The notes: generated from the sequence alone by a model not told the origin. A DNA stretch of 21,719 bases from CAZNKU01 sp045545235 (GCA_045545235.1 JAZQAN010000057.1:1-21719); one strand, 5' to 3'. Positions 14,337 through 21,719 are shown, counted from the first letter of the stretch. Numbers and translations: made by a program.

Positions 14337-14966
14337 ATGAAAATGAAGGAATATGTTTTGGCAATTAAAGAGCGGTTTATGGCGGAATATGGTGAGGCAC
14401 AGTGTAGTCTTGACTATGAAAATCCCCTTGAACTTTTAATTGCAACACAGCTTGCAACACAATGTACCGATGCAAGGGTTAACATAGTGATGAAGGATGT
14501 AGTAAAAAAATATAAGACATGTGAAGATTATGCCAATGCAAATTTGGAAGAGCTTATGCAGGTTGTAAAGCCTACGGGATTTTACAGAAATAAAGCAAAA
14601 AACATTATAGGTACATGCAAAATTTTACTTGAAAAGTATAATGGTGATGTGCCGTCGGATATGGATGCTTTAACCGAGCTTCCAGGTGTTGGAAGAAAGA
14701 TTGCAAACTTAATCCGCGGTGATGTTTTTGGTATACCCGGAATTGTGGTGGATACCCATTGTATGCGCCTTTCAAAGCGTATGGGCATTACAAGGGAAAC
14801 GGAACAACATAAAATAGAAAAAGACCTTGTAAAGAAAATACCGAAGGATTATCAGACACTTTTCTGTCACCAGTTAGTTGAACACGGCAGAAAATACTGC
14901 ACAGCACGTTCACCGAAATGCGAAGAATGCATTTTAAGGGATATTTGCAGAAAGAAACTGATTTAA
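14337..14966 (+). CDS. nth: Endonuclease III (DNA glycosylase/AP lyase)
   Basis: A 209-residue base-excision repair enzyme that removes oxidised pyrimidines and cuts at abasic sites; the length matches the family (about 210). The helix-hairpin-helix is LPGVGRKIA (115-123) with catalytic Lys121, and VVDTH contains catalytic Asp139. The iron-sulfur cluster motif C-x6-C-x2-C-x5-C is complete (Cys188, 195, 198, 204). I take the ATG at 14337 because upstream in-frame TTG/ATG codons lie in the promoter or at the transcript start. It is a single-gene unit, divergent from rarA and ended by a strong bidirectional hairpin. Confidence 0.96.
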   Translation: MKMKEYVLAIKERFMAEYGEAQCSLDYENPLELLIATQLATQCTDARVNIVMKDVVKKYKTCEDYANANLEELMQVVKPTGFYRNKAKNIIGTCKILLEKYNGDVPSDMDALTELPGVGRKIANLIRGDVFGIPGIVVDTHCMRLSKRMGITRETEQHKIEKDLVKKIPKDYQTLFCHQLVEHGRKYCTARSPKCEECILRDICRKKLI

Positions 14967-14970
14967 AAGC

Positions 14971-14988
14971 CTCCCTTTGGTAAGGGAG
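14971..14988. repeat. Small CTCCCTT/AAGGGAG hairpin repeat
   Basis: CTCCCTT-TGGT-AAGGGAG lies just after the nth stop codon and closely matches the core of the hairpin at 12186-12212. Similar CTCCCTT...AAGGGAG hairpins are, as I recall, scattered between genes in related Clostridia, so these may be fragments of a dispersed repeat. Confidence 0.5.
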
Positions 14989-14992
14989 CCTG

Positions 14993-15027
14993 AAAAAAGG
15001 AACAGTTCACAAAACTGTTCCTTTTTT
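14993..15027. terminator. Bidirectional terminator between nth and the GH13 gene
   Basis: AAAAAAGGAACAGTT (14993-15007) pairs perfectly with AACTGTTCCTTTTTT (15013-15027), a 15-bp stem with a 5-nt loop. It has T-tracts in both directions and sits between the convergent nth and GH13 genes. Confidence 0.92.
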
Positions 15028-15031
15028 TCAT

Positions 15032-16861
15032 TTATTTTAATATTATAAAGTTCTTTGGCATTAAATCAACACCATGGTTGAAAATTTTGTTTTCCCCATA
15101 TTGGAAAGCAATTTTTTTATTATCAAATTTTACATACTGCATTTCGTCACCAAGGTTTATTGCACAAAGTAAGTTGCCACGTTTAAAGGCATACAAGCCG
15201 TTATGCATTTCGTGCAGTTTTAAAGGTTGTGTGAAATCTTCATTGTTTTCAGTACGTACTTTTGCGAGTGCTTTGTAAAATTCAAGAATTTCAAAATCTT
15301 CATATCCGTAGGGATAGCCCATTCTGCAATATGGGTCACGAAAGCCCTGCAAGCCTACTTCGTCACCATAGTAAATGCTTGGAATACCCGGAAGTGTAAA
15401 CTGCAGGAATGTTGCCTGCAAAAGCATTTGTTTGCCTTTGGCATATTCTTCCGCAGTCATACGGTAGTTTCCTTTTTCCTCATCGGCAACCTGGTGGGCA
15501 ACACCAAAATATGTTATTGCACGAAGAGTATCGTGAGTTGAAATGCTATTCATAAGGCATTGAAGCACCTGCGGAGGATAATTTTCCATAATGCATATTA
15601 GCCGGTCGTTAAATAATTTTTCGTCACCGTTTTGTACAAATTCCAGAATTGCCGTACGCCATGGATAATTCATAACGCTATGCATTTGTTTGCCAAGTAA
15701 ATAACGGCGTCTTACACCATAGGCAAATTTGTTTGTTGCATCTTCCCATACCTCACCTATTATAAAGCAGTCATCATCCGTTTTCTTTGCACGTGCATAT
15801 AGGCTATCTAAAAATTCATCGGGCAACTCGTCTGCTACGTCTAATCTCCAACCACTTGCACCAAGCCTCTGCCAGTATTCTATAACACCGTTTTCACCTG
15901 TGATATACTGCATATATTCAGGGTTTGTTTCAGTTACATTCGGCAAATTGTCAAAACCCCACCAGCTTTGGTATTCGTCGGGATAATTAATGAAATTATA
16001 CCAGTTAAAGTATGGTGATTCTTTACTGTTGTATGCACCTGTGCTTTCGTAATGACCATATTTATTAAAGTATATACTGTCGGCACCTGTGTGACTGAAA
16101 ACACCGTCTAATATTACCCTTATGCCCTTTTGGGCACATTTTTTTGTAAAGCTTTCAAATTGTTCATTGGTGCCGAAATATGGGTCAACATTCATATAGT
16201 TGCCTGTACTGTATCGGTGATATTCGGGACTTTCAAAAATTGGGTTTAAATATATAATGTTTACTCCAAGTGATTTTATATAGTCAAGGTTTTCTTCAAT
16301 ACCAAGCAGATTTCCGCCAAAATAGTCGTTTGCCTTATAGTCGGGATTTCCGTATATAAAGTCGGGGACATCATACCAGTTTTCATGAATTTTACGTGGG
16401 TTTTTGGCCGGAAGAGGAGTAAACCTTTCACTTTTTGCAAATCGGTCTGGAAAAATCTGATACATTATACCGCCCTTTGCCCAATTGGGAGTTTTGAAAT
16501 TGCTGTCATAAACAGTCAGCTGCCATTCGGGAAGCCAGTCTTCTATAACCGCAACGCCATCCTTTAAGCCTGCAAAGCGTATTCCTTCATCTGTATGAAT
16601 TTCAAATCTGTAAAAATACAAATCTGCCTTTTCGAATTTTAATTTGCATAAATATATATCAAAACCGTCATAACTTTCGGTTTTGTGCATATTAATATAT
16701 ATTGGAGTTTCAGAGCAGTCCTGCCTGTATACAAACTTAACCTCATTTGCATTTTCGTTAATATTTATGTGAATTTTAAAGGTTACCTCGCAGTTGTCTG
16801 AAACTGCACCAAAGGGTTTTTTGAACTCTTCGGATTTGGAATTGTATCTGATTCTTTCCAT
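15032..16861 (-). CDS. GH13 alpha-glycosidase (neopullulanase/cyclomaltodextrinase type)
   Basis: A 609-residue intracellular enzyme that hydrolyses maltodextrins, cyclodextrins or pullulan pieces (GH13 subfamily 20-like). An N-terminal beta-sandwich (about 1-120, CBM34-like) is followed by the barrel starting WAKGGIMYQIFPDRF. Conserved regions are intact: DGVFSH (252-257), GWRLDVADE with nucleophile Asp341, IIGEVWED with acid/base Glu370, and STHDT with His443-Asp444. A C-terminal beta domain ends the protein. No signal peptide. AGGAGAA supports the start. It is divergent from the glycogen operon, which suggests a role in recycling branched glucans, but maltodextrin import is also possible. 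Exact specificity cannot be told from sequence. Confidence 0.92.
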   Translation of the reverse strand: MERIRYNSKSEEFKKPFGAVSDNCEVTFKIHININENANEVKFVYRQDCSETPIYINMHKTESYDGFDIYLCKLKFEKADLYFYRFEIHTDEGIRFAGLKDGVAVIEDWLPEWQLTVYDSNFKTPNWAKGGIMYQIFPDRFAKSERFTPLPAKNPRKIHENWYDVPDFIYGNPDYKANDYFGGNLLGIEENLDYIKSLGVNIIYLNPIFESPEYHRYSTGNYMNVDPYFGTNEQFESFTKKCAQKGIRVILDGVFSHTGADSIYFNKYGHYESTGAYNSKESPYFNWYNFINYPDEYQSWWGFDNLPNVTETNPEYMQYITGENGVIEYWQRLGASGWRLDVADELPDEFLDSLYARAKKTDDDCFIIGEVWEDATNKFAYGVRRRYLLGKQMHSVMNYPWRTAILEFVQNGDEKLFNDRLICIMENYPPQVLQCLMNSISTHDTLRAITYFGVAHQVADEEKGNYRMTAEEYAKGKQMLLQATFLQFTLPGIPSIYYGDEVGLQGFRDPYCRMGYPYGYEDFEILEFYKALAKVRTENNEDFTQPLKLHEMHNGLYAFKRGNLLCAINLGDEMQYVKFDNKKIAFQYGENKIFNHGVDLMPKNFIILK

Positions 16862-16890
16862 TTTATTCTCCTGATTTATTTGTTTATTTT

Positions 16891-16919
16891 AGAATACTAT
16901 TTAATGTTTATTTTGTCAA
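16891..16919 (-). promoter_or_regulatory. Promoter of the GH13 gene
   Basis: Minus strand: perfect -35 TTGACA (16914-16919), 17-bp spacer, -10 TATTCT (16891-16896). A 16-bp inverted repeat covers the -35 box. Confidence 0.7.
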
Positions 16920-16928
16920 TAATGACAA
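16913..16928. promoter_or_regulatory. Palindrome over the GH13 -35 box, possible operator
   Basis: TTGTCA-ATAA-TGACAA is a perfect 6-bp inverted repeat with a 4-nt spacer and includes the -35 hexamer. This is a usual place for a repressor site; LacI-type maltose regulators commonly serve such genes, though none is encoded here. The rest of the 236-nt space to glgB is AT-rich and shows no gene. Confidence 0.45.
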
Positions 16929-17027
16929 ATAAAAATAATTTCATATTAATTATTAATAAAAACAGGTGCAAATTATTGTAAAAAATGTAAAAAAACTTGT
17001 AAATATATTCAAATTTAACAATAAATC

Positions 17028-17056
17028 TGTACAAAAAACTAAGTTTGTGATATAAT
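17028..17056 (+). promoter_or_regulatory. Promoter of the glgBCD operon
   Basis: -35 TGTACA (17028-17033), 17-bp spacer, perfect -10 TATAAT (17051-17056). The transcript start falls near 17063, about 35 nt before glgB. Confidence 0.6.
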
Positions 17057-17097
17057 ATTTACAAAAACAAGACTAATTTATAGGCAGGTGCAAAATT

Positions 17098-18996
17098 ATG
17101 GGACAGTTTCACAATGAAGATAACAACCTTGCCGAATATTATTTTCACGAAGGTACAAACTATTGTGCTTTTGAATATTTCGGTTCACATATTACCGGTG
17201 ACTACTGCGTTTTTCGTGTGTGGGCACCTAATGCTTGTGAGGTTTATGTCACAGGTGATTTTAACAATTGGGAAAAATATTCAAACAAAGCCTATCGCAT
17301 TACAGAGGGAGGCATTTTTGAGTGTATTATAGAGGGTGTTAAGGAATTTGACGCATACAAGTATATTATAGTGGGCGCTGACGGAGAAGAACGTTTTAAG
17401 GCAGACCCTTATGCATATCACAGTGAAACACGGCCGGGTACGGCATCACGTGTTTATAATCTTGGCGGATATGAGTGGGGTGACGGCAAGTGGATGGAAA
17501 AGCGTGAGGCTCCATACAATGAACCTGTAAGCATTTATGAAATGCATCTCGGTTCATGGCGCAGATATGCAGACGGCAATACCTTCAGCTACGAAAAAAT
17601 AGCAGAAGAGCTTATACCTTATGTTAAGGAAATGGGTTTTACTCACATAGAGCTTATGCCCGTTTCGGAATATCCCTATGATAAATCCTGGGGTTATCAG
17701 GTTACAGGCTACTATGCACCTACATCACGTTATGGTACACCTAAAGACCTTATGGCTTTTGTTGACAAGTGCCACCAAAACGGCATAGGGGTAATTTTAG
17801 ACTGGGTGCCTGCACATTTTCCAAAGGATGCACAGGGCTTGTATGAATTTGACGGAAGCTGTTGTTATGAATATGAGGACCCGCTTAAAAGAGAGCATCC
17901 CGACTGGGGCACACGTATTTTTGACTACGGTAAAAATGAAGTGAGAAGCTTTCTTATTTCCAATGCCTGCTACTGGCTTGATAAATATCATATAGACGGA
18001 CTTCGTGTTGATGCGGTTGCATCTATGCTTTACCTTGACTATGGAAAAAAAGATGGGCAGTGGAGACCGAACAAGTATGGCGGTAACGGAAACATTGAGG
18101 CAAAGGAATTTTTGCAGAAGCTTAATACAAGAGTGTTTTCCGCTTTTAAAGGGATTATGATGATTGCAGAGGAATCTACTGCGTGGCCGATGATAACATA
18201 CCCTGTTGAGGATGGCGGACTTGGTTTTAATTACAAATGGAATATGGGGTGGATGAACGATTCTCTTGTTTATATGAAGCAGGACCCGTTTTTCAGAAAG
18301 GGAGTTCACAACAACCTTACTTTTTCATTGACATATGCTTTTTCAGAAAACTTTATTTTACCCCTTTCACACGATGAAGTGGTACACGGCAAGGCTTCAC
18401 TTATAAACAAAATGCCCGGTGAATATGAAGACAAGTTTGCCAACCTACGTGCATATCTTGGTTATATGTATGCTCACCCGGGAAAGAAGCTTTTGTTTAT
18501 GGGCTGTGACATAGGGCAGTTTATAGAGTGGAACGAGGAACAGGAACTTGACTGGAATTTGCTTGAATTTGAGGCTCACAGAAAGCACAAAAGGTTTGTG
18601 GAAGAGCTTAATAAAATTTATAAAAAGAACACGCCTCTTTGGGAGCTTGATACAACCTGGGATGGCTTTGACTGGGCGGCTCTTGACGATGATAACAACA
18701 ATATTATTTCATTCTTCCGAAAAGATAAAAACGGAAACAGTATTTTAGCTGTAAGTAATTTTTCATCTGTTAAACAGAGTGGTTATAAAATAGGTGTTCC
18801 CAACAGGGGTGTATACGAAGAAATATTCTCCACAGACCGTACAGAGTATGGCGGAGGAGGTATAACAAACGGAAAGGTTACTGCAAAGGCAGGGGAAATG
18901 CACGGACAAAAGCAGTATATTTCACTTGACATACCTGCATTTTCAACAACGTATTTTTATAAAAAAGCAAGCAGAAAAAAGAATACAGATAAATAA
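17098..18996 (+). CDS. glgB: 1,4-alpha-glucan branching enzyme
   Basis: A 632-residue GH13 subfamily 9/8-type enzyme that introduces alpha-1,6 branches into glycogen. An N-terminal CBM48 domain (about 35-125, FRVWAPNACEVYVTGDFNNW) precedes the barrel. Catalytic regions are intact: DWVPAHFP (235-242), DGLRVDAVASM with nucleophile Asp305, MIAEEST with acid/base Glu358, and LSHDEVVHG with Asp426. The C-terminal all-beta domain is complete. It lacks the longer N-terminal extension of enterobacterial GlgB, as is usual in Firmicutes. An AGGTG-type RBS lies 7 nt upstream. It is first of three genes, 20 nt from glgC. Glycogen synthase is not in the window. Confidence 0.96.
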   Translation: MGQFHNEDNNLAEYYFHEGTNYCAFEYFGSHITGDYCVFRVWAPNACEVYVTGDFNNWEKYSNKAYRITEGGIFECIIEGVKEFDAYKYIIVGADGEERFKADPYAYHSETRPGTASRVYNLGGYEWGDGKWMEKREAPYNEPVSIYEMHLGSWRRYADGNTFSYEKIAEELIPYVKEMGFTHIELMPVSEYPYDKSWGYQVTGYYAPTSRYGTPKDLMAFVDKCHQNGIGVILDWVPAHFPKDAQGLYEFDGSCCYEYEDPLKREHPDWGTRIFDYGKNEVRSFLISNACYWLDKYHIDGLRVDAVASMLYLDYGKKDGQWRPNKYGGNGNIEAKEFLQKLNTRVFSAFKGIMMIAEESTAWPMITYPVEDGGLGFNYKWNMGWMNDSLVYMKQDPFFRKGVHNNLTFSLTYAFSENFILPLSHDEVVHGKASLINKMPGEYEDKFANLRAYLGYMYAHPGKKLLFMGCDIGQFIEWNEEQELDWNLLEFEAHRKHKRFVEELNKIYKKNTPLWELDTTWDGFDWAALDDDNNNIISFFRKDKNGNSILAVSNFSSVKQSGYKIGVPNRGVYEEIFSTDRTEYGGGGITNGKVTAKAGEMHGQKQYISLDIPAFSTTYFYKKASRKKNTDK

Positions 18997-19016
18997 TACA
19001 TTTGGAGGTAATATAA

Positions 19017-20225
19017 ATGACTACAAAAAAGGAAATGGTGGCAATGCTTTTGGCAGGCGGTCAGGGAAACAGACTTTATGTTCTTACCAACCAGCGTGCT
19101 AAACCTGCCGTGCCATTTGGCGGAAAGTACAGAATTATTGACTTTACCCTTTCCAACTGTACAAACTCCGGTATTGACACAGTAGGTGTACTTACTCAGT
19201 ACAGACCCCTTGAGCTTAATTCCTACATAGGAAACGGTCAGCCTTGGGACCTTGACAGAATGAACGGGGGAGTGTATATTCTTCCGCCTTATACGGGCAG
19301 CTCCGCTTCATGGTACAAGGGTACTGCAAATGCTATTTATCAGAACATCAATTTTATAGAACAGTATGACCCTGAATATGTTCTTATACTTTCAGGTGAC
19401 CACGTTTATAAAATGGATTATGATAAAATGCTTGATTTTCATAAGGAAAAGGATGCAGACGCAACAATTGCAGTTATGGATGTGCCTATTGACCAGGCTT
19501 CAAGCTTTGGTATTATGAATACAAATGACGATTGGTCTATTTATGAATTTGAAGAAAAACCAAAGGAGCCAAAGTCTACAAAGGCTTCAATGGGTATTTA
19601 TATTTTCAAGTGGGAAAAGCTTCGCAAATATCTTATTGAGGATGAGGCAAAGGGCGAAAATACATCTAACGACTTTGGTAAAAATATCATCCCCGCTATG
19701 CTTGATGATAATCAGAAAATGTTTGCATATCCCTTTGAAGGCTATTGGAAGGACGTTGGTACAATAGATAATTTATGGGAAGCAAATATGGACCTTTTAA
19801 ACCCGAGTATTGCCATTAATATGTGGGACCCGTTGTGGAGAATATATTCACGTCACAACGTTACAACACCTCACTATATTGCAAAGGATGCAAAAATTGA
19901 AAATTCAATGATTACCGAGGGCTGCTATGTAAACGGAACTCTTAATTATTCTATTTTATTTTCAGATGTTGAGGTTGATGACGGTGCAGACTTGCAGTAT
20001 GCAGTAGTTATGCGTAATACAAAAATCGGCAAGGGTGCAAAGGTTCACTATGCTATAGTTGCAGATGATGCAGTAATAGAAGAAGGAGCTGTTGTTGGTG
20101 CGGAACCTGAACATTATGACGGTAAATGGGGTATTGCAGTTATAGGTCAGGGAGCTGTTGTAAAATCCGGTCAGGTGGTTTTGCCCGGTGAAATGATAGA
20201 ACCTAACAGCGGAAGAGAGGAGTAA
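19017..20225 (+). CDS. glgC: Glucose-1-phosphate adenylyltransferase, catalytic subunit
   Basis: A 402-residue enzyme that makes ADP-glucose from ATP and glucose-1-phosphate, the controlling step of glycogen synthesis. The nucleotide-binding loop is LLAGGQGNRL (11-20; the usual Thr after GGQG is Asn here), followed by AKPAVPFGGKYRIIDF, catalytic LSGDH with Asp128, and the glucose-phosphate site EEKP (179-182). The end is the left-handed beta-helix with hexapeptide repeats (about 290-380). GGAGG precedes the ATG. glgD follows after only 6 nt, so the two subunits are made together; in Firmicutes the GlgC-GlgD pair forms the active heterotetramer. Confidence 0.96.
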   Translation: MTTKKEMVAMLLAGGQGNRLYVLTNQRAKPAVPFGGKYRIIDFTLSNCTNSGIDTVGVLTQYRPLELNSYIGNGQPWDLDRMNGGVYILPPYTGSSASWYKGTANAIYQNINFIEQYDPEYVLILSGDHVYKMDYDKMLDFHKEKDADATIAVMDVPIDQASSFGIMNTNDDWSIYEFEEKPKEPKSTKASMGIYIFKWEKLRKYLIEDEAKGENTSNDFGKNIIPAMLDDNQKMFAYPFEGYWKDVGTIDNLWEANMDLLNPSIAINMWDPLWRIYSRHNVTTPHYIAKDAKIENSMITEGCYVNGTLNYSILFSDVEVDDGADLQYAVVMRNTKIGKGAKVHYAIVADDAVIEEGAVVGAEPEHYDGKWGIAVIGQGAVVKSGQVVLPGEMIEPNSGREE

Positions 20226-20231
20226 TTTATT

Positions 20232-21341
20232 ATGAATGCTTTTTGTATTTTATTTGCAGACAGTAACGAAACTTTAGACCTTAGCGATCTTTCAAATGAA
20301 AGAACTCTTGCTTCCGTACCTTTTGGCGGCAGATACAGACTTGTTGACTTTGTGCTTTCAGCTTTGGTTGGTGCACAGATTCGCGATATCGGCATTGTTA
20401 CCCGAAACAAGTACGGTTCACTTATGGACCATGTAGGCTGGGGTAAGGACTGGGATCTTAACCGTAAAAATGGTGGTATCAAGTTTTTGACACCATTTTT
20501 GGGCAATTCCGATTCTATGGCAACAGGTAACAGAATTGAGGCACTTAACAGTGTGATGGACTATATTAAGTCTGCATTGCCTGAATATTGCATAGTTTGT
20601 GATTCAAATATTGTTATGAATATAGACCTTGAACAGTTTATGAATTATCACGAGGAAAAGGGTGCTGACATTACATTTGCATATACAGGTATGCCTGTTG
20701 TTTCAAAAGAACTTGAGGTTAAGCTTGATGAAAACGGCAAGCTTGTTGACACAATGTATCATCAGTATCCTCACGATGATGAAAAGGATATTCAGCTTAA
20801 CCTTATAATTCTTAAAAAGGATTTGCTTATTTCACTTATTGAAAAGGGCGTAACCTATGGTTGGTACTCAATTAAAAAGGATGTTATTGCTCACGGCTTT
20901 AATGAATATGCTATATATGGCTATAAAGTAGAGGGTTACTCTTCTGTTATAGACAGCGTTGATAAATTTTATAAAACAAATATGGATTTACTTGATAAAG
21001 ATGTGCGTCTTGAATTGTTTATGGGTAAAAATCATATTCTTACACGTATTAAAGACTCTGTTCCTACAATTTACGGTGATGAATGTAATGTTACAAATTC
21101 TCTTATTGCAGATGGTTCTAAAATTGAGGGTACTGTTGAGAACAGCATTATATTCCGTGATGTAAAAATTGCAAAGGGAGCAGTTGTTAAAAATTCAATT
21201 GTTATGCAAAATACAACTGTTGAGGAAGGTGCTTCACTTGATTGTGTAATTACCGACAAGGATGTTGTGATTGGTTGCGGAAAAATGCTTAAGGGTACAG
21301 AAACTATGCCGTTTATCATAAATAAAGGTAAGATTGTGTAG
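20232..21341 (+). CDS. glgD: Glucose-1-phosphate adenylyltransferase, regulatory/non-catalytic subunit
   Basis: A 369-residue GlgC relative. FGGRYRLVDF (31-40) and the C-terminal beta-helix repeats (about 280-355) are kept. The ATP-binding GGxGxRL loop is missing (replaced by LFADSNETLDL at 7-17), and the catalytic GDH is replaced by CDSN (123-126). These losses are typical of GlgD, which raises activity of the GlgC-GlgD complex without catalysing the reaction itself. AGAGGAG at the end of glgC acts as RBS, so translation is coupled. It is the last gene of the operon. Confidence 0.94.
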   Translation: MNAFCILFADSNETLDLSDLSNERTLASVPFGGRYRLVDFVLSALVGAQIRDIGIVTRNKYGSLMDHVGWGKDWDLNRKNGGIKFLTPFLGNSDSMATGNRIEALNSVMDYIKSALPEYCIVCDSNIVMNIDLEQFMNYHEEKGADITFAYTGMPVVSKELEVKLDENGKLVDTMYHQYPHDDEKDIQLNLIILKKDLLISLIEKGVTYGWYSIKKDVIAHGFNEYAIYGYKVEGYSSVIDSVDKFYKTNMDLLDKDVRLELFMGKNHILTRIKDSVPTIYGDECNVTNSLIADGSKIEGTVENSIIFRDVKIAKGAVVKNSIVMQNTTVEEGASLDCVITDKDVVIGCGKMLKGTETMPFIINKGKIV

Positions 21342-21363
21342 CTATATTTGTACATTATATACA

Positions 21364-21392
21364 TTGACAAAATATTATCAAAATAGTAAAAT
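21364..21392 (+). promoter_or_regulatory. Consensus-like promoter after glgD, reading right
   Basis: -35 TTGACA (21364-21369), 17-bp spacer, -10 TAAAAT (21387-21392). The predicted start near 21399 would send a transcript into the self-complementary element ahead. No long rightward ORF follows, so a small RNA is possible. Chance occurrence in AT-rich DNA is not excluded. Confidence 0.5.
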
Positions 21393-21424
21393 ATTAAGGT
21401 ACGGTGGGATTACTGTACCTTAAT
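21393..21424. terminator. Hairpin after glgD, probable operon terminator
   Basis: ATTAAGGTACGGT (21393-21405) pairs with ACTGTACCTTAAT (21412-21424), 13 bp with one G-U and loop GGGATT, followed by GTTGTTTT. It probably ends the glgBCD mRNA. It also overlaps the stop codon of a small leftward ORF and the predicted start of the rightward promoter. Confidence 0.6.
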
Positions 21425-21567
21425 GTTGTTTTAAACTTCTGTTTAGCCGAAAGATAGTAACCCAAACCCGCCTTAAACAGCGTAATTTTGGTATCTTCAG
21501 GCTTGTCATCTTCGCAAGGCGTCAGCCTTGCTTCATCTTCCGCGTCCAAATTTACTCGAAATTCCAT
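21394..21567 (-). CDS. Small hypothetical ORF inside the repeat-like element, 57 residues
   Basis: An ATG at 21567 opens a 57-codon leftward frame: starts MEFRVNLDAEDEARL, contains EDDKPEDTKITLFKAG, ends with TAA at 21394-21396. The composition is protein-like (acidic, with LFKAGLGYYLSAK), but no Shine-Dalgarno sequence lies before the ATG and an in-frame TGA is about 10 codons upstream. It runs through the left inverted repeat and the glgD hairpin. It may be a spurious frame, a remnant of a longer gene, or a small protein carried by the repeat. Confidence 0.25.
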   Translation of the reverse strand: MEFRVNLDAEDEARLTPCEDDKPEDTKITLFKAGLGYYLSAKQKFKTTLRYSNPTVP

Positions 21568-21719
21568 CTGTTTAAGGTCATGGAATTTTCAAAGAGAGAA
21601 TTTTTGGTTGCGTAAGGCAAAAACGCAGGTAATCCTTGATGGATTGCCGAGTATTTTAACAAAACGAAAGCGGAAATTCACCTTTGAAAATCGAGGTTCG
21701 GATTATTCTCTTTCGGCTA
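21444..21719. repeat. Self-complementary element bounded by inverted repeats
   Basis: TAGCCGAAAGA (21444-21454) is the exact reverse complement of TCTTTCGGCTA at the very end of the window (21709-21719), and the similarity continues for about 27 bp with some five mismatches. Inside are several further complementary pairs: CCTTAAACAG (21471-21480) with CTGTTTAAGG (21568-21577); GCAAGGC (21514-21520) with GCCTTGC (21525-21531); TTTTCAAAG (21586-21594) with CTTTGAAAA (21682-21690); GGTAATCC (21628-21635) with GGATTGCC (21641-21648). Base composition is more GC-rich than the neighbouring spacers. It is either a MITE-like palindromic element without a transposase or a structured RNA. No long ORF is present. 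The right border cannot be confirmed because the window stops there. Confidence 0.6.

Noticed and set aside
16963..17100. Repeated CAGGTGCAAA-ATTAT sequence at 16963 and 17085, one of them at the glgB start
   Set aside because: Only two copies with one base difference; the second is the RBS region and the first has no reading frame behind it, so chance or a small duplication is enough to explain it.
17797..18309. Leftward 170-codon frame opposite glgB
   Set aside because: It is a shadow of a highly conserved gene, without RBS or recognisable domain.
1..21719. CRISPR array, tRNA, rRNA, prophage or insertion sequence with transposase
   Set aside because: No regularly spaced repeats, cloverleaf sequences, rRNA-like blocks, or transposase/integrase proteins were seen on either strand.

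Overview
The window looks like a chromosomal segment of a low-G+C, Gram-positive, spore-forming anaerobe of the class Clostridia, probably an uncultured gut lineage. The evidence is strong AGGAGG-type ribosome binding sites, many sigma-A promoters with TTGACA-like -35 boxes and 17-bp spacers, a SleB-type spore cortex hydrolase, three secreted proteins carrying 'copper amine oxidase N-terminal' (CAO-N) modules, an ECF-type vitamin transporter subunit, and a clostridial glgB-glgC-glgD glycogen cluster. Species cannot be named from the sequence alone. No rRNA, tRNA, CRISPR array, transposase or phage gene was seen.

Layout. (1) 1-2925: leftward genes for a secreted CAO-N/SleB-like hydrolase and a cytoplasmic GH123-like glycosidase; the latter is divergent from an AraC-family regulator. 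(2) 2926-5505: rightward AraC regulator, then a parvulin-type prolyl isomerase and a PHP-domain phosphoesterase, closed by a bidirectional terminator. (3) 5508-9976: leftward cell-envelope cluster of an HtrA-like protease with a CAO-N module, a 616-residue secreted CAO-N protein with three similar C-terminal units, and a 476-residue protein of unknown function. (4) 10149-12148: rightward XRE regulator, then an ECF S-component overlapping a P-loop kinase with an unusual N-terminal domain. (5) 12229-14219: leftward rarA and an mgtC-like membrane protein, divergent from nth (endonuclease III) at 14337-14966. (6) 15032-21341: a leftward GH13 maltodextrin-degrading enzyme divergent from the rightward operon glgB-glgC-glgD for glycogen synthesis. 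(7) 21342-21719: a non-coding-looking end with a consensus promoter, a hairpin, and a strongly self-complementary element bounded by inverted repeats, the right one ending on the last base of the window.

How the parts may work together. GlgC/GlgD make ADP-glucose and GlgB adds branches, while the divergent GH13 enzyme would break down maltodextrins; glycogen synthase and phosphorylase are not in the window. The AraC regulator probably controls the adjacent glycosidase. The HtrA-like protease and its 616-residue partner probably act together outside the membrane. The ECF S-component and the kinase gene behind it suggest uptake followed by phosphorylation of a small molecule that cannot be identified here.

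The most unusual items are the structured repeat-like element at the right end, the ECF/kinase pair, and several inverted repeats placed over promoters or leaders. Protein family calls rest on motif recognition by eye; no database search was run.
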